The notes beneath the pieces were generated by a model. That model searched no databases. It saw nothing but the letters and a program-made list of their open reading frames with translations, and was not told where the DNA came from. Below are positions 27,366 to 35,206 of a DNA stretch of 64,000 bases, one piece after another. Origin of the DNA: Methanobrevibacter thaueri (GTDB lineage Archaea; Methanobacteriota; Methanobacteria; Methanobacteriales; Methanobacteriaceae); assembly GCF_003111625.1 (NCBI RefSeq), contig NZ_MZGS01000019.1, positions 27,455 to 91,454 of the forward strand, written 5' to 3'. The position numbers and the translations under genes are program-made. How positions within the stretch are numbered: position 1 is the stretch's first letter; each line of letters starts with the position of its first letter.

Positions 27366-28313
27366 ATGGCAAATATTCCAAAATTGAAAAGAGGAGTGCT
27401 TGACAGCATAACAGATGCTATCGGAAACACTCCAATCGTAAGATTAAACAATTTAACTAAAGACTTAGAAGCAGAAGTAGATGTAAAGATAGAATCATTC
27501 AACCCAACCGGTAGTGTAAAGGACAGGGTTGCAGTTGCAATGATTGAAGATGCGGAAGAAAAAGGATTGCTCAAGGAAGGTTCAACAATCATCGAACCTA
27601 CCAGCGGAAACACAGGTATTGGACTTGCATTCGCAGCGGCCGCAAAAGGCTACAAGTTAATCCTAACCATGCCTGAAACCATGTCCATTGAAAGGAGAAA
27701 ATTCCTAAGCGTTTTAGGAGCAGAATTGGTATTGACTCCTGGTGCTGATGGAATGGGCGGAGCTATTGCAAAGGCAAATGAACTCAATGAGGAAACTCCT
27801 GATTCCATTATCTTAGGTCAATTCGACAACCCTGCAAACGTTAAAATCCACGCAGAAACCACCGCTCAGGAAATCCTAAGGGATACCGAAGGCAAAGTTG
27901 ACATTGTAATTGGCGGTGTCGGTACCGGTGGAACAATCACTGGAATCGGTAAGGTATTGAAAGAGGAGGTTCCTGGCGTTAAGATTGTTGCAGTCGAACC
28001 GAAAGATTCACAGACCTTAGGAAAAGGTGAAAAAGGACCTCACAAGATCCAAGGTATTGGTGCAGGATTTGTTCCTTCAATCTATGATGCAGATGTGATT
28101 GACGAGATTGTTCCCGTTGCAAATGAAGATGCTGGAAAAACTTTACTTGCCCTTGCTCGTGAAGAAGGTATATTTTCAGGCATATCCTCTGGAGCAGCAA
28201 CTTGGGCTGCTTTGGATTTAGCTAAAAAAGAAGAAAATAAAGGTAAAAGAATAATAGCCATCTTACCTGATAACGGTGAGAGATATCTCTCTGTAGACTG
28301 GTTATTTGAATAA
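27366..28313 (+). CDS. cysK: Cysteine synthase (O-acetylserine sulfhydrylase)
   Basis: 315 residues, PLP fold type II. It makes cysteine from O-acetylserine and sulfide. The PLP-lysine loop 'PTGSVKDRVA', the substrate loop 'PTSGNTGIGLA', the phosphate cradle 'GGVGTGGTITG' and 'IFSGISSGAA' are standard. AGGAG precedes the ATG. This bacterial-type cysteine route sits beside cysE, cysS and tRNA-Cys, and its promoter carries two copies of the palindrome shared with metY. Confidence 0.95.
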   Translation: MANIPKLKRGVLDSITDAIGNTPIVRLNNLTKDLEAEVDVKIESFNPTGSVKDRVAVAMIEDAEEKGLLKEGSTIIEPTSGNTGIGLAFAAAAKGYKLILTMPETMSIERRKFLSVLGAELVLTPGADGMGGAIAKANELNEETPDSIILGQFDNPANVKIHAETTAQEILRDTEGKVDIVIGGVGTGGTITGIGKVLKEEVPGVKIVAVEPKDSQTLGKGEKGPHKIQGIGAGFVPSIYDADVIDEIVPVANEDAGKTLLALAREEGIFSGISSGAATWAALDLAKKEENKGKRIIAILPDNGERYLSVDWLFE

Positions 28314-28325
28314 GAATAATTATAT

Positions 28326-28339
28326 ATACCATATGTTAT
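28326..28339. promoter_or_regulatory. ATAAC-N4-GTTAT-like operator of cysE
   Basis: ATACC-ATAT-GTTAT matches the cysK/metY palindrome with one mismatch. It adjoins TATATATA (28320-28327), 35 bases before the cysE start, repeating the same TATA-then-palindrome layout. Confidence 0.45.
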
Positions 28340-28373
28340 AATATTTTAATTGTAAACTTTAGAGGTATATCAG

Positions 28374-29081
28374 ATGTTGCAAAATTTAAGGGATGAAATT
28401 AAAGCAATCAAACAGAAAGATCCTGCTGCTCGCTCTACATTAGAGATTTTTTTATGCTACCCAGGATTTTACGCTTTATTATTCCATAGAGTCAGTCATT
28501 GGCTATGGAATCATTCTTTAAAACTTTTGGCCCGTATGAATTCCAATTTAGCAAGATTTCTTACAGGAATTGAGATTCACCCCGGAGCAACATTTGGTAA
28601 AAGAGTATTTATCGACCATGGAATGGGAGTTGTTGTTGGAGAAACAGCAATTGTTGGCGATGACGTATTGCTCTATCAGGGAGTAATCCTTGGAGGAACC
28701 AGTACTGAAAAGACCAAAAGGCACCCGACCCTTGAAAGGGGAGTGATTGTTGGTGCCGGTGCTAAGGTAATGGGTAACATCACAATTGGAGAGTACTCTA
28801 AAATAGGTACCGGAGCCGTTGTGTTGAAGGACGTTCCTCCGGAGTCAACCTGTGTAGGCGTTCCTGGACGCATTGTAAAATGTAGGGGCGTTCCTCACAA
28901 GGAAGTTGACCTTGACCACAATAAACTTCCAGACCCTGTCGCTGATGCAATCAGAACTATTGAGCAACACCTCAAAGAGAATGATGAGCGTTTCAAAATA
29001 TTATTCGATAAGCATGAGATTTGCTTTACTGAGGATATTAGGGACGAACAAGAAGATTTAGAGGATTTGTTTAAAAAATAG
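28374..29081 (+). CDS. cysE: Serine O-acetyltransferase
   Basis: 235 residues. It acetylates serine with acetyl-CoA, supplying CysK. An N-terminal helical segment precedes hexapeptide repeats: 'IHPGATFGKRVFIDHGMGVVVGE', 'ILGGTSTEKTKRHPTLERG' and 'KIGTGAVVLKDVPPESTCVG'. The catalytic Asp-His pair is in 'IDHGMGVV'. The C-terminal extension (about 50 residues) is charged and helical. The regulator gene follows after 12 bases, so the two share a transcript. Confidence 0.95.
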   Translation: MLQNLRDEIKAIKQKDPAARSTLEIFLCYPGFYALLFHRVSHWLWNHSLKLLARMNSNLARFLTGIEIHPGATFGKRVFIDHGMGVVVGETAIVGDDVLLYQGVILGGTSTEKTKRHPTLERGVIVGAGAKVMGNITIGEYSKIGTGAVVLKDVPPESTCVGVPGRIVKCRGVPHKEVDLDHNKLPDPVADAIRTIEQHLKENDERFKILFDKHEICFTEDIRDEQEDLEDLFKK

Positions 29082-29093
29082 AAGGGATATTTT

Positions 29094-29474
29094 ATGAAAC
29101 CACCTTGTGAAATCGTAGTATGGTATGTGATACCCGCTATTAGATCAGAATTGGCAAAGGAACTTTTAAATTTAGGAATGAGGCAGAAAGATGTTTCTGA
29201 ACTGATGGACATTACTCAACCTGCCGTTTCCCAATACATCACTGATAAACGTGGAAGTGGAATCAAGCTTGATGATAATGTTAGACAAATGATAAAGGAC
29301 TTTGCTCAAGAATTAGCAGATGGAAGAGCTACAAAAGCACAACTGATAGGAAGGACATGTGCTATATGCAAACATGTTGAAACAGCAGATGTTTTAGAAC
29401 AACTCAACATCGACAAATCCGACCTTGGTGAGGATTGTCAATCTTGTTTAGGTTCTGAAGCCAGTAATTGCTAA
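29094..29474 (+). CDS. HTH transcriptional regulator with Cys-rich tail (COG2522-like); candidate sulfur regulator
   Basis: 126 residues. The N-terminal helix-turn-helix is 'LLNLGMRQKDVSELMDITQP' followed by AVSQYITDKR. The C-terminal part has 'CAICKH' and 'CQSCLG', two CxxC pairs that could bind zinc or an Fe-S cluster, plus a final Cys. It is co-transcribed with cysE and beside cysK, so control of the ATAAC-N4-GTTAT regulon in response to sulfide, cysteine or cluster status is a reasonable hypothesis. No direct evidence of its binding site exists here. Confidence 0.75.
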   Translation: MKPPCEIVVWYVIPAIRSELAKELLNLGMRQKDVSELMDITQPAVSQYITDKRGSGIKLDDNVRQMIKDFAQELADGRATKAQLIGRTCAICKHVETADVLEQLNIDKSDLGEDCQSCLGSEASNC

Positions 29475-29545
29475 AAATATTGGAAAATATAGTAAAGTAT
29501 TTAAACTATTACTTACCAATATTTTAATATCCTATATATATTGAT

Positions 29546-29617
29546 GGCAAGTTTACCGAGTGGCTTAGGTGTGTGGCTGCAGACCATAATACGGGGGTTC
29601 AAATCCCTCACTTGCCT
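29546..29617 (+). tRNA. tRNA-Cys (anticodon GCA)
   Basis: The acceptor GGCAAGT (29546-29552) pairs with ACTTGCC (29610-29616). The anticodon loop CTGCAGA holds GCA at 29579-29581, with stem TGTGG/CCATA; the T arm is GGGGG-TTCAAAT-CCCTC and the D stem ACC/GGT. The discriminator base is T (29617), the identity base for tRNA-Cys. CCA is not encoded and no intron is present. A T-run follows. It lies directly before cysS. Confidence 0.95.
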
Positions 29618-29648
29618 TTTTAATTACTTTTTTTCGAGGTTTATTCTT

Positions 29649-30995
29649 ATGGAAATTTATTCAACTTTAACTCGTAGTAAAGAGGATTTTGAAACTATTA
29701 ATGAAAATAGAGTTAACTTATTTGTATGTGGTCCTACCGTTTACGATGACGCACATATAGGACATGGAAGAACATACATCTCTTTTGATACAATAAAAAG
29801 ATACTTGGAATACAAAGGATATGCAGTATTCTACATTCAAAACGTAACCGACATTGATGACAAGATTATTAACCGCTCAAAGGAAAGCGGAATTCCATCC
29901 GATGTCTTGGCACGCAGATTTGAGAAAAGGTACCGTGAAGACATGGAAAAATTGCATGTGAATGGCGTGAACCTGTTTGCAAGGGCAACAGACCACATGC
30001 CTGAAATCATAGATCAAATCCAAAGGCTGATTGACAAGGGATTTGCTTATGAAACCGAGGATGGAGTTTATTTTGAAATCGATACCTTTGACGAATTCGG
30101 TAAGCTATCCAACAGGAATGTTGAAGAGCTTGAATCCCATCGTGAAATAGCCGAAACCACAAAGAAAAACCAGCAGGATTTCGCTTTATGGAAAAAACGT
30201 GAAGGTGTGGATGAACCTACCTGGCCGTCCCCATGGGGAGACGGAAGGCCTGGATGGCACATTGAAGATACTGCAATCACTGAATTCTACTTTGGAGAGC
30301 AATATGATGTCCACGGTGGAGGTTTAGATTTAATATTCCCTCACCATGAGGCTGAAATCACACAGATGGAAGCGGTTTCAGGAAAATCCCCAATGGTAAG
30401 GTACTGGTTGCACACAGGATTCCTGAATGTTAATGGGGAAAAGATGTCCAAGTCTTTGCATAACTTCATTACAATCCGCGAATTGCTTGAAAGCTATGAG
30501 CCTGATACCTTCAGGTTCTTTGTATTGTCAACCCATTACAGAAGCCCTATTGACTTTTCAAAGGATTCACTTCACCAATCCGAAAGAAGCTTGGATAGAA
30601 TCAGAAAATACTATGGGCTATTGGATGTTGAAGTGGGATATGACGATTATGAATGTGATGCATTAAAACCTCACATGGAAGAGTTCTTCGCCAGTATGGA
30701 TGATGATTTCAACACTCCAAAGGCCATTGCGGCAATATTTGGATTGATCAACGACACCAAAAATGATCTTGACGCTTTCAGTGAGTCTGATAAGATTGCA
30801 ATCAAGGCATTTCTGGATGATGCTGCTCACATTTTGGGAGTCAGCTTCGAGACTGAAGAGGTCAATGCTGGATCTGATGACTTGCTTAACCTGATTTCAG
30901 AGGTAAGGGCTGAACTCAGAGCCAACAAGCAATATGACTTATCAGATAAAATCCGTGATAACCTACAGGCTTTAGGTTATGAAATAAACGACTAA
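29649..30995 (+). CDS. cysS: Cysteinyl-tRNA synthetase
   Basis: 448 residues from the ATG at 29649 (MEIYSTLTRSKEDF); the frame extends back across the tRNA gene, which is not coding. HIGH is 'DAHIGHGRTY' (about 34-43) and KMSKS about 264-268; zinc ligands are Cys28 in 'FVCGPTVY' plus 'HGGGLDLIFPHHEAE'. It charges tRNA-Cys directly, so this organism does not depend only on the SepRS/SepCysS route. It ends in a hairpin terminator. Confidence 0.97.
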   Translation: MEIYSTLTRSKEDFETINENRVNLFVCGPTVYDDAHIGHGRTYISFDTIKRYLEYKGYAVFYIQNVTDIDDKIINRSKESGIPSDVLARRFEKRYREDMEKLHVNGVNLFARATDHMPEIIDQIQRLIDKGFAYETEDGVYFEIDTFDEFGKLSNRNVEELESHREIAETTKKNQQDFALWKKREGVDEPTWPSPWGDGRPGWHIEDTAITEFYFGEQYDVHGGGLDLIFPHHEAEITQMEAVSGKSPMVRYWLHTGFLNVNGEKMSKSLHNFITIRELLESYEPDTFRFFVLSTHYRSPIDFSKDSLHQSERSLDRIRKYYGLLDVEVGYDDYECDALKPHMEEFFASMDDDFNTPKAIAAIFGLINDTKNDLDAFSESDKIAIKAFLDDAAHILGVSFETEEVNAGSDDLLNLISEVRAELRANKQYDLSDKIRDNLQALGYEIND

Positions 30996-31028
30996 GAGAA
31001 TTATTATCTCTTCTTTTTTTTAATTTTT
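30994..31028 (+). terminator. Hairpin and T-run after cysS
   Basis: AAGAGA (30994-30999) pairs with TCTCTT (31007-31012) across a 7-base loop, followed by a T-rich run. Confidence 0.6.
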
Positions 31029-31059
31029 TTCTCAAATATCAAAATCTTTATATACTAAA

Positions 31060-31093
31060 ATAACATATGTTATATTATATAACATAAGTTATA
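31060..31093. promoter_or_regulatory. Upstream pair of ATAAC-N4-GTTAT operators of metY
   Basis: ATAAC-ATAT-GTTAT (31060-31073) and TATAAC-ATAA-GTTATA (31078-31093) are perfect palindromes with centres 19 bp apart. A TATA element CTTTATATACT (31046-31056) sits immediately upstream, so they cover a first transcription start. Confidence 0.6.
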
Positions 31094-31133
31094 ACTATTT
31101 TTTTAGGTTTTCCAAAACATTTATATATTAAAA

Positions 31134-31170
31134 ATAACTATTGTTATATAGTAAATATAACACGTGATAT
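31134..31170. promoter_or_regulatory. Downstream pair of ATAAC-N4-GTTAT operators of metY
   Basis: ATAAC-TATT-GTTAT (31134-31147) is perfect; ATAAC-ACGT-GATAT (31157-31170) has one mismatch. They follow a second TATA element CATTTATATATT (about 31119-31130) whose upstream context AAAACATTTATA is identical to the one in the cysK promoter. metY therefore appears to have two tandem, similarly controlled promoters. Confidence 0.55.
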
Positions 31171-31205
31171 ATTTTACTGAAATTCAAAAATTAAGGTGAT
31201 AATAA

Positions 31206-32501
31206 ATGACAAATAAAGATTATGGATTAGCAACTTTAGGTGTACGTGCAGGACAAACTCCAGACCCCGCAACTGGGGCTCAAGCGGTTCCGATTTATCA
31301 GACAACTTCATATGTATTTAAAGACTCAGATGAGGCTGCAAGAAGATTCGCCCTTCAAGAATTTGGACAGATTTACTCCAGATTAACTAACCCTACCAGT
31401 GATGTATTTGAAGCAAGAATTGCTGCTATCGAAGGCGGTAATTCAGGTCTTTCAACATCAAGTGGTCTTGCAGCAATTTCATATGCAATATTGAATGTAA
31501 CCGAACCTGGAGACAACATCGTATCAGCGGACAACCTCTACGGAGGAACATACCAACTGTTCAACTACACCTTCAAGGATCTCGCAAGGGATGTCAAGTT
31601 CGTCAACTCACAGGACTTGCAGGCTTTTGAAGATGCAATCGATGAAAAGACAAAGGCAATATATGTTGAATCAATCGGAAACCCAAAATTGGACGTGCCT
31701 GACTTTGAAGCATTGGCTGAAATCGCACACTCACACGACATTCCATTGATTGTTGACAACACCGTTGGTGTAGGACTCGTCAGACCATTGGAACATGGTG
31801 CAGACGTCATTGCGGCATCAGCAACCAAATATGTCGGAGGACACGGTACTGCAGTTGGAGGATACATTGTAGATTCCGGTAAATTCAACTGGGGCAACGG
31901 CAAGTTCGCAAACTTCACAAAAGCAGATCCAAGTTACCATGGATTGGTGTTCTGGGACGCATTTGGAGATGTTCCTGAACTTGGAAATATCGCATTTACC
32001 GTAAGGGCAAGAGCAAGACTCTTAAGGGACTTAGGCGCAACCCAAGCTCCTGTGCACAGTTTCATATTCCTACAAGGACTTGAAAGCCTTGACGTTAGAG
32101 TAAAAAGACACTCTGAAAACGCTTTAAAAGTTGCACAATTCCTTGAAGCTCACCCTAAAGTCAAATGGGTAAACTATCCTGGTTTGGAATCCCATCCAAC
32201 ATACGAAATCAACAAGAAATACTTGAAGGACAATTTTGCCGGAATCCTTGGTTTCGGTGTTGAAGGAGGAGAGGAAGCAGGACGTAAAGTGATTGAAAAA
32301 CTGGAATTATTCTCAATACTTGCTAACATCGGGGATGCAAAAAGTCTCGCTATCCACCCTGCAAGTACTACACATCAACAATTGACTCCTGAAGAGCAGG
32401 AAGCAACCGGTGTAACACCTGACTTCATCAGACTTTCCATCGGTTTGGAGGATGTCAATGATTTGATTGATGATTTAAGTCAAGCACTTGACAGCATCTG
32501 A
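31206..32501 (+). CDS. metY: O-acetylhomoserine sulfhydrylase (homocysteine synthase)
   Basis: 431 residues, PLP fold type I of the Cys/Met metabolism family. It makes homocysteine from O-acetylhomoserine and sulfide. The PLP lysine is in 'ASATKYVGGHGTAVGG'; 'YSRLTNPTSDVFEARIAALEGG'-type start (here TSDVFEARIAAIEGG) and 'SIGLEDVNDLIDDL' near the end are typical. The ribosome site AAGGTGAT precedes the ATG. Its promoter carries four copies of the palindrome shared with cysK. Confidence 0.93.
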   Translation: MTNKDYGLATLGVRAGQTPDPATGAQAVPIYQTTSYVFKDSDEAARRFALQEFGQIYSRLTNPTSDVFEARIAAIEGGNSGLSTSSGLAAISYAILNVTEPGDNIVSADNLYGGTYQLFNYTFKDLARDVKFVNSQDLQAFEDAIDEKTKAIYVESIGNPKLDVPDFEALAEIAHSHDIPLIVDNTVGVGLVRPLEHGADVIAASATKYVGGHGTAVGGYIVDSGKFNWGNGKFANFTKADPSYHGLVFWDAFGDVPELGNIAFTVRARARLLRDLGATQAPVHSFIFLQGLESLDVRVKRHSENALKVAQFLEAHPKVKWVNYPGLESHPTYEINKKYLKDNFAGILGFGVEGGEEAGRKVIEKLELFSILANIGDAKSLAIHPASTTHQQLTPEEQEATGVTPDFIRLSIGLEDVNDLIDDLSQALDSI

Positions 32502-32579
32502 GTAAGGTAACCCTTTACTCACTTAAAATTTATAAACTCAAAAATTTACAATAAAAAAAAGACAATTGGGAGATAAAGA

Positions 32580-33788
32580 ATGTATTTGGATAACTCAGCA
32601 ACCACACAAGTTAGTGAGGAAGTTTTTGAAGAAATGAAACCATATTTCACTGAAGAGTTTGGAAACCCTTCAACTCTTTATAAAATTGGTCGTGAATCAA
32701 AAAAAGCATTAGATCAAGCTCGTCAAAGAGTGGCTGATGCAATCAATGCAAAGCCTGAAGAGATCATATTTACAGGCGGAGGTTCAGAGTCTGATAATTT
32801 GGCAATAAAAGGAATAGCCTTCAAATTCCTTAACCAAGGCAAACATATAATCACAACAGAATTTGAACACCCTGCCGTTAAAGAAACTTTAGCATACCTG
32901 GAATCACTTGATTTTAAGGTTACCTACCTTCCAGTTTATGAAAACGGTATAATCAAAGTCGAGGACTTAAAAGAGGCGATTACTGATGATACAATCCTCA
33001 TTACCATCATGCATGGTAACAACGAAATCGGTACAATCCAGCCTATTGAAGAGATAGGTGAAATCGCCCGTGAAAAAGGCATCATATTCCACACAGATGC
33101 GGTGCAGACCTTCGGTAAAATTGAGGTGGATGTTGAGAAACTTAATGTGAATTTACTTTCTTTGTCTTCTCATAAGATCAATGGTCCAAAAGGTGTTGGA
33201 GCATTATACATCAAAAAGGGAACTCGCGTAATACCATTGATTCATGGTGGAGGTCAGGAAAGAGGAATCAGGGCCGGAACCGAAAATGTTGCCGGAATCG
33301 TCGGATTCGGAAAGGCATGCGAACTGGCCAGCGAACAACTCGAGGAACACCATGAAAAATTATCCGCAATCAGGGATGAGCTGATTGAAAAGGTATTGGG
33401 CACAATTCCAGAATCCTATGTGAACGGTGATATGGAACAAAGGCTCCCGAACCTTGTTAACTTCAGATTCAAAGCGATTGAAGGAGAATCATTAATTCTT
33501 CTATTGGATGCCCAAGGATATCAGGCATCAACAGGTTCTGCATGTTCCTCAAACAAGCTCGAGGCATCACCTGTGCTCACAGCATTAGGCCTTGACCCGG
33601 TTGATGTTCACGGATCACTGAGGATTTCCCTCGCTCCTGAAAGCGATGCTTTTGATGTTGATGAATTTGTAGAGACTTTGGCAGGGGCCGTTTCAAGACT
33701 TAGGGAAATGTCTCCTTTATGGAATCAGGATTTAGATTATGATGGCGTTATGTGCGCAAAACACAGAGATAACTGTAGGATGTGTTAA
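32580..33788 (+). CDS. Cysteine desulfurase (NifS/IscS family)
   Basis: 402 residues. It releases sulfur from cysteine as enzyme-bound persulfide for Fe-S assembly. The PLP lysine is in 'SLSSHKINGPKGVGALYI', and the active Cys in 'ASTGSACSSNKLEASPVL'. The C-terminus carries an unusual Cys/His tail 'MCAKHRDNCRMC' beyond the normal fold. The iscU-type gene starts 3 bases after its stop, so the two are co-transcribed and act as donor and scaffold. Confidence 0.93.
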   Translation: MYLDNSATTQVSEEVFEEMKPYFTEEFGNPSTLYKIGRESKKALDQARQRVADAINAKPEEIIFTGGGSESDNLAIKGIAFKFLNQGKHIITTEFEHPAVKETLAYLESLDFKVTYLPVYENGIIKVEDLKEAITDDTILITIMHGNNEIGTIQPIEEIGEIAREKGIIFHTDAVQTFGKIEVDVEKLNVNLLSLSSHKINGPKGVGALYIKKGTRVIPLIHGGGQERGIRAGTENVAGIVGFGKACELASEQLEEHHEKLSAIRDELIEKVLGTIPESYVNGDMEQRLPNLVNFRFKAIEGESLILLLDAQGYQASTGSACSSNKLEASPVLTALGLDPVDVHGSLRISLAPESDAFDVDEFVETLAGAVSRLREMSPLWNQDLDYDGVMCAKHRDNCRMC

Positions 33789-33790
33789 TT

Positions 33791-34165
33791 ATGGATTATT
33801 CAGAAAAGGTAATGGATCACTTTGCAAACCCTAGAAACTGTAGAAAAATGGAAGATGCAAATGGAGTTGGAACAGTAGGAAACCCTACCTGTGGAGATTT
33901 GATGACAATTTACATTAAAGTAAACGATGATGATGTCATCGAGGACATTTCATTCCAAACATTCGGTTGCGGGGCAGCAATCGCTACAAGCAGCATGATT
34001 ACTGAGATTGCAGTTGGAAAAACCGTGGAAGAGGCTTTAAAAATCTCCAGAAATGACGTTGCTGAAGAATTGGACGGTCTTCCACCAGTCAAGATGCACT
34101 GTTCAAACCTTGCGGCCGACGGCCTTCAGGCAGCAATTGAAAACTATAGGGAAAACAATCAATAG
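33791..34165 (+). CDS. IscU/NifU-type Fe-S cluster scaffold
   Basis: 124 residues from the ATG at 33791. The three scaffold cysteines are in 'GNPTCGDLM', 'FGCGAAIATSS' and 'KMHCSNLA', with the conserved Asp after the first. It holds nascent Fe-S clusters built with sulfur from the upstream desulfurase. Iron-sulfur proteins dominate methanogen energy metabolism, so demand is high. No separate promoter is apparent. Confidence 0.93.
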   Translation: MDYSEKVMDHFANPRNCRKMEDANGVGTVGNPTCGDLMTIYIKVNDDDVIEDISFQTFGCGAAIATSSMITEIAVGKTVEEALKISRNDVAEELDGLPPVKMHCSNLAADGLQAAIENYRENNQ

Positions 34166-34238
34166 GAATAAAAACAATCAATAATAATATATACCTTGTT
34201 AGATAAATTATCTTTAACTTAATAAGGAGATGTTTATT

Positions 34239-34604
34239 ATGGCAAAAATATTAAAATGTGATGATTGCGCAAGCATCATTCAAGTTTTAGCAGAAGGCGA
34301 CGAAAAAGTATGTTCAGACCACATGTTTGAATTCCCACTTCAAACCGAAGGAGAAAAAGCTCCTAAGCACAAACCAGTTGTTGAAATCGATGGTGACAAA
34401 GTAACCGTTAAAGTCGGTGAAGCAGCTCACCCAATGGATGATGACCATTACATCCAATTTGTCATTGTTGAAGCTGGTAATGAACAATACGCAAAATGCT
34501 TTGCACCTGGAGATGTTGCAGAAGCAACCTTTACTGTAAACTCCGCTGATGATGTTAAAGCATTAGCATTCTGTAATTTACACGGACTCTGGTCCAGCGA
34601 ATAA
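34239..34604 (+). CDS. Desulfoferrodoxin-type superoxide reductase with incomplete centre I
   Basis: 121 residues from the ATG at 34239, with AAGGAGA 8 bases upstream. The catalytic centre II is complete: H44, H64, H70, C112 and H115 ('CNLHG'). The N-terminal desulforedoxin-type centre I keeps C7, C10 and C25, but the fourth Cys of the usual 'CC' pair is Ser26, so the FeCys4 site cannot form normally. It reduces superoxide to peroxide in the cytosol during oxygen exposure. It has its own promoter and a strong hairpin terminator. Confidence 0.9.
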   Translation: MAKILKCDDCASIIQVLAEGDEKVCSDHMFEFPLQTEGEKAPKHKPVVEIDGDKVTVKVGEAAHPMDDDHYIQFVIVEAGNEQYAKCFAPGDVAEATFTVNSADDVKALAFCNLHGLWSSE

Positions 34605-34648
34605 GTTTAAAATACTAATTTTAAACTTTCTTTTTTTCTTTATTTTTT
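34603..34648 (+). terminator. Strong hairpin and T-run after superoxide reductase
   Basis: AAGTTTAAAAT (34603-34613) pairs perfectly with ATTTTAAACTT (34618-34628), followed by a T-rich tract. Confidence 0.7.
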
Positions 34649-34690
34649 TCATGACAAATTTTAATAACATCCTAATATATAATTTAATAC

Positions 34691-35191
34691 GTGTCTAGTT
34701 ATATCAAATTAATAATTTTTATTGTAGTTTTGCTCATAATTTCAGCGTCCATTGTCTTTATTGACAGCTCTATGGACAATATCAATCAATCAATGCCTTC
34801 AATCAGCGAGGGCATTGTCCAGGGAGACAAGGATTACAATGAATCCGTTGAATTGTTGAACAGCAGGTATTTTAATGATGCCAATGATAAGGCAATATCT
34901 GCCGGAGATAACTATAACAATAGTTTAAAAAAGCTAAATGATATTAAAGACAAGTTTAACAAGGATTTAAATGAAGTTCACAAGGATTATATTGATGCAG
35001 CCATCAATGAATTGGAATTGAAGCTTAAGGCCGTTGATGAGCTTAAGGAATCAATATATTATTTGCAGAATTATTATAATTACACCGGATCGACCCATGG
35101 GACTCAGGCCAATGAGTTAATGTATGATGCAGTGGAGTATCAAAATCAAAGGAATGGCATTGTCCAGGAGAATCCGGATTTATTCAATTAG
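34691..35191 (+). CDS. Hypothetical membrane-anchored helical protein
   Basis: 166 residues, GTG start. One N-terminal transmembrane helix (about 5-25, 'IKLIIFIVVLLIISASIVFI') is followed by an extracytoplasmic helical, coiled-coil-prone region rich in Asn, Lys and Asp ('NNSLKKLNDIKDKFNKDLNEV'). No family recognised. It lies 15 bases before the RecJ-like gene and may share its transcript. Confidence 0.6.
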   Translation: MSSYIKLIIFIVVLLIISASIVFIDSSMDNINQSMPSISEGIVQGDKDYNESVELLNSRYFNDANDKAISAGDNYNNSLKKLNDIKDKFNKDLNEVHKDYIDAAINELELKLKAVDELKESIYYLQNYYNYTGSTHGTQANELMYDAVEYQNQRNGIVQENPDLFN

Positions 35192-35206
35192 TGAGAGGTT
35201 TTTAAA

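Noticed and set aside
29541..29648. N-terminal extension of the cysS frame
   Set aside because: It runs through the tRNA-Cys gene; CysRS proteins start at MEIYSTL, at 29649.
32503..32524. GAGTAAGG / CCTTTACTC hairpin after metY as a regulatory element
   Set aside because: The stem is imperfect and no T-run follows; most likely a weak terminator or chance.
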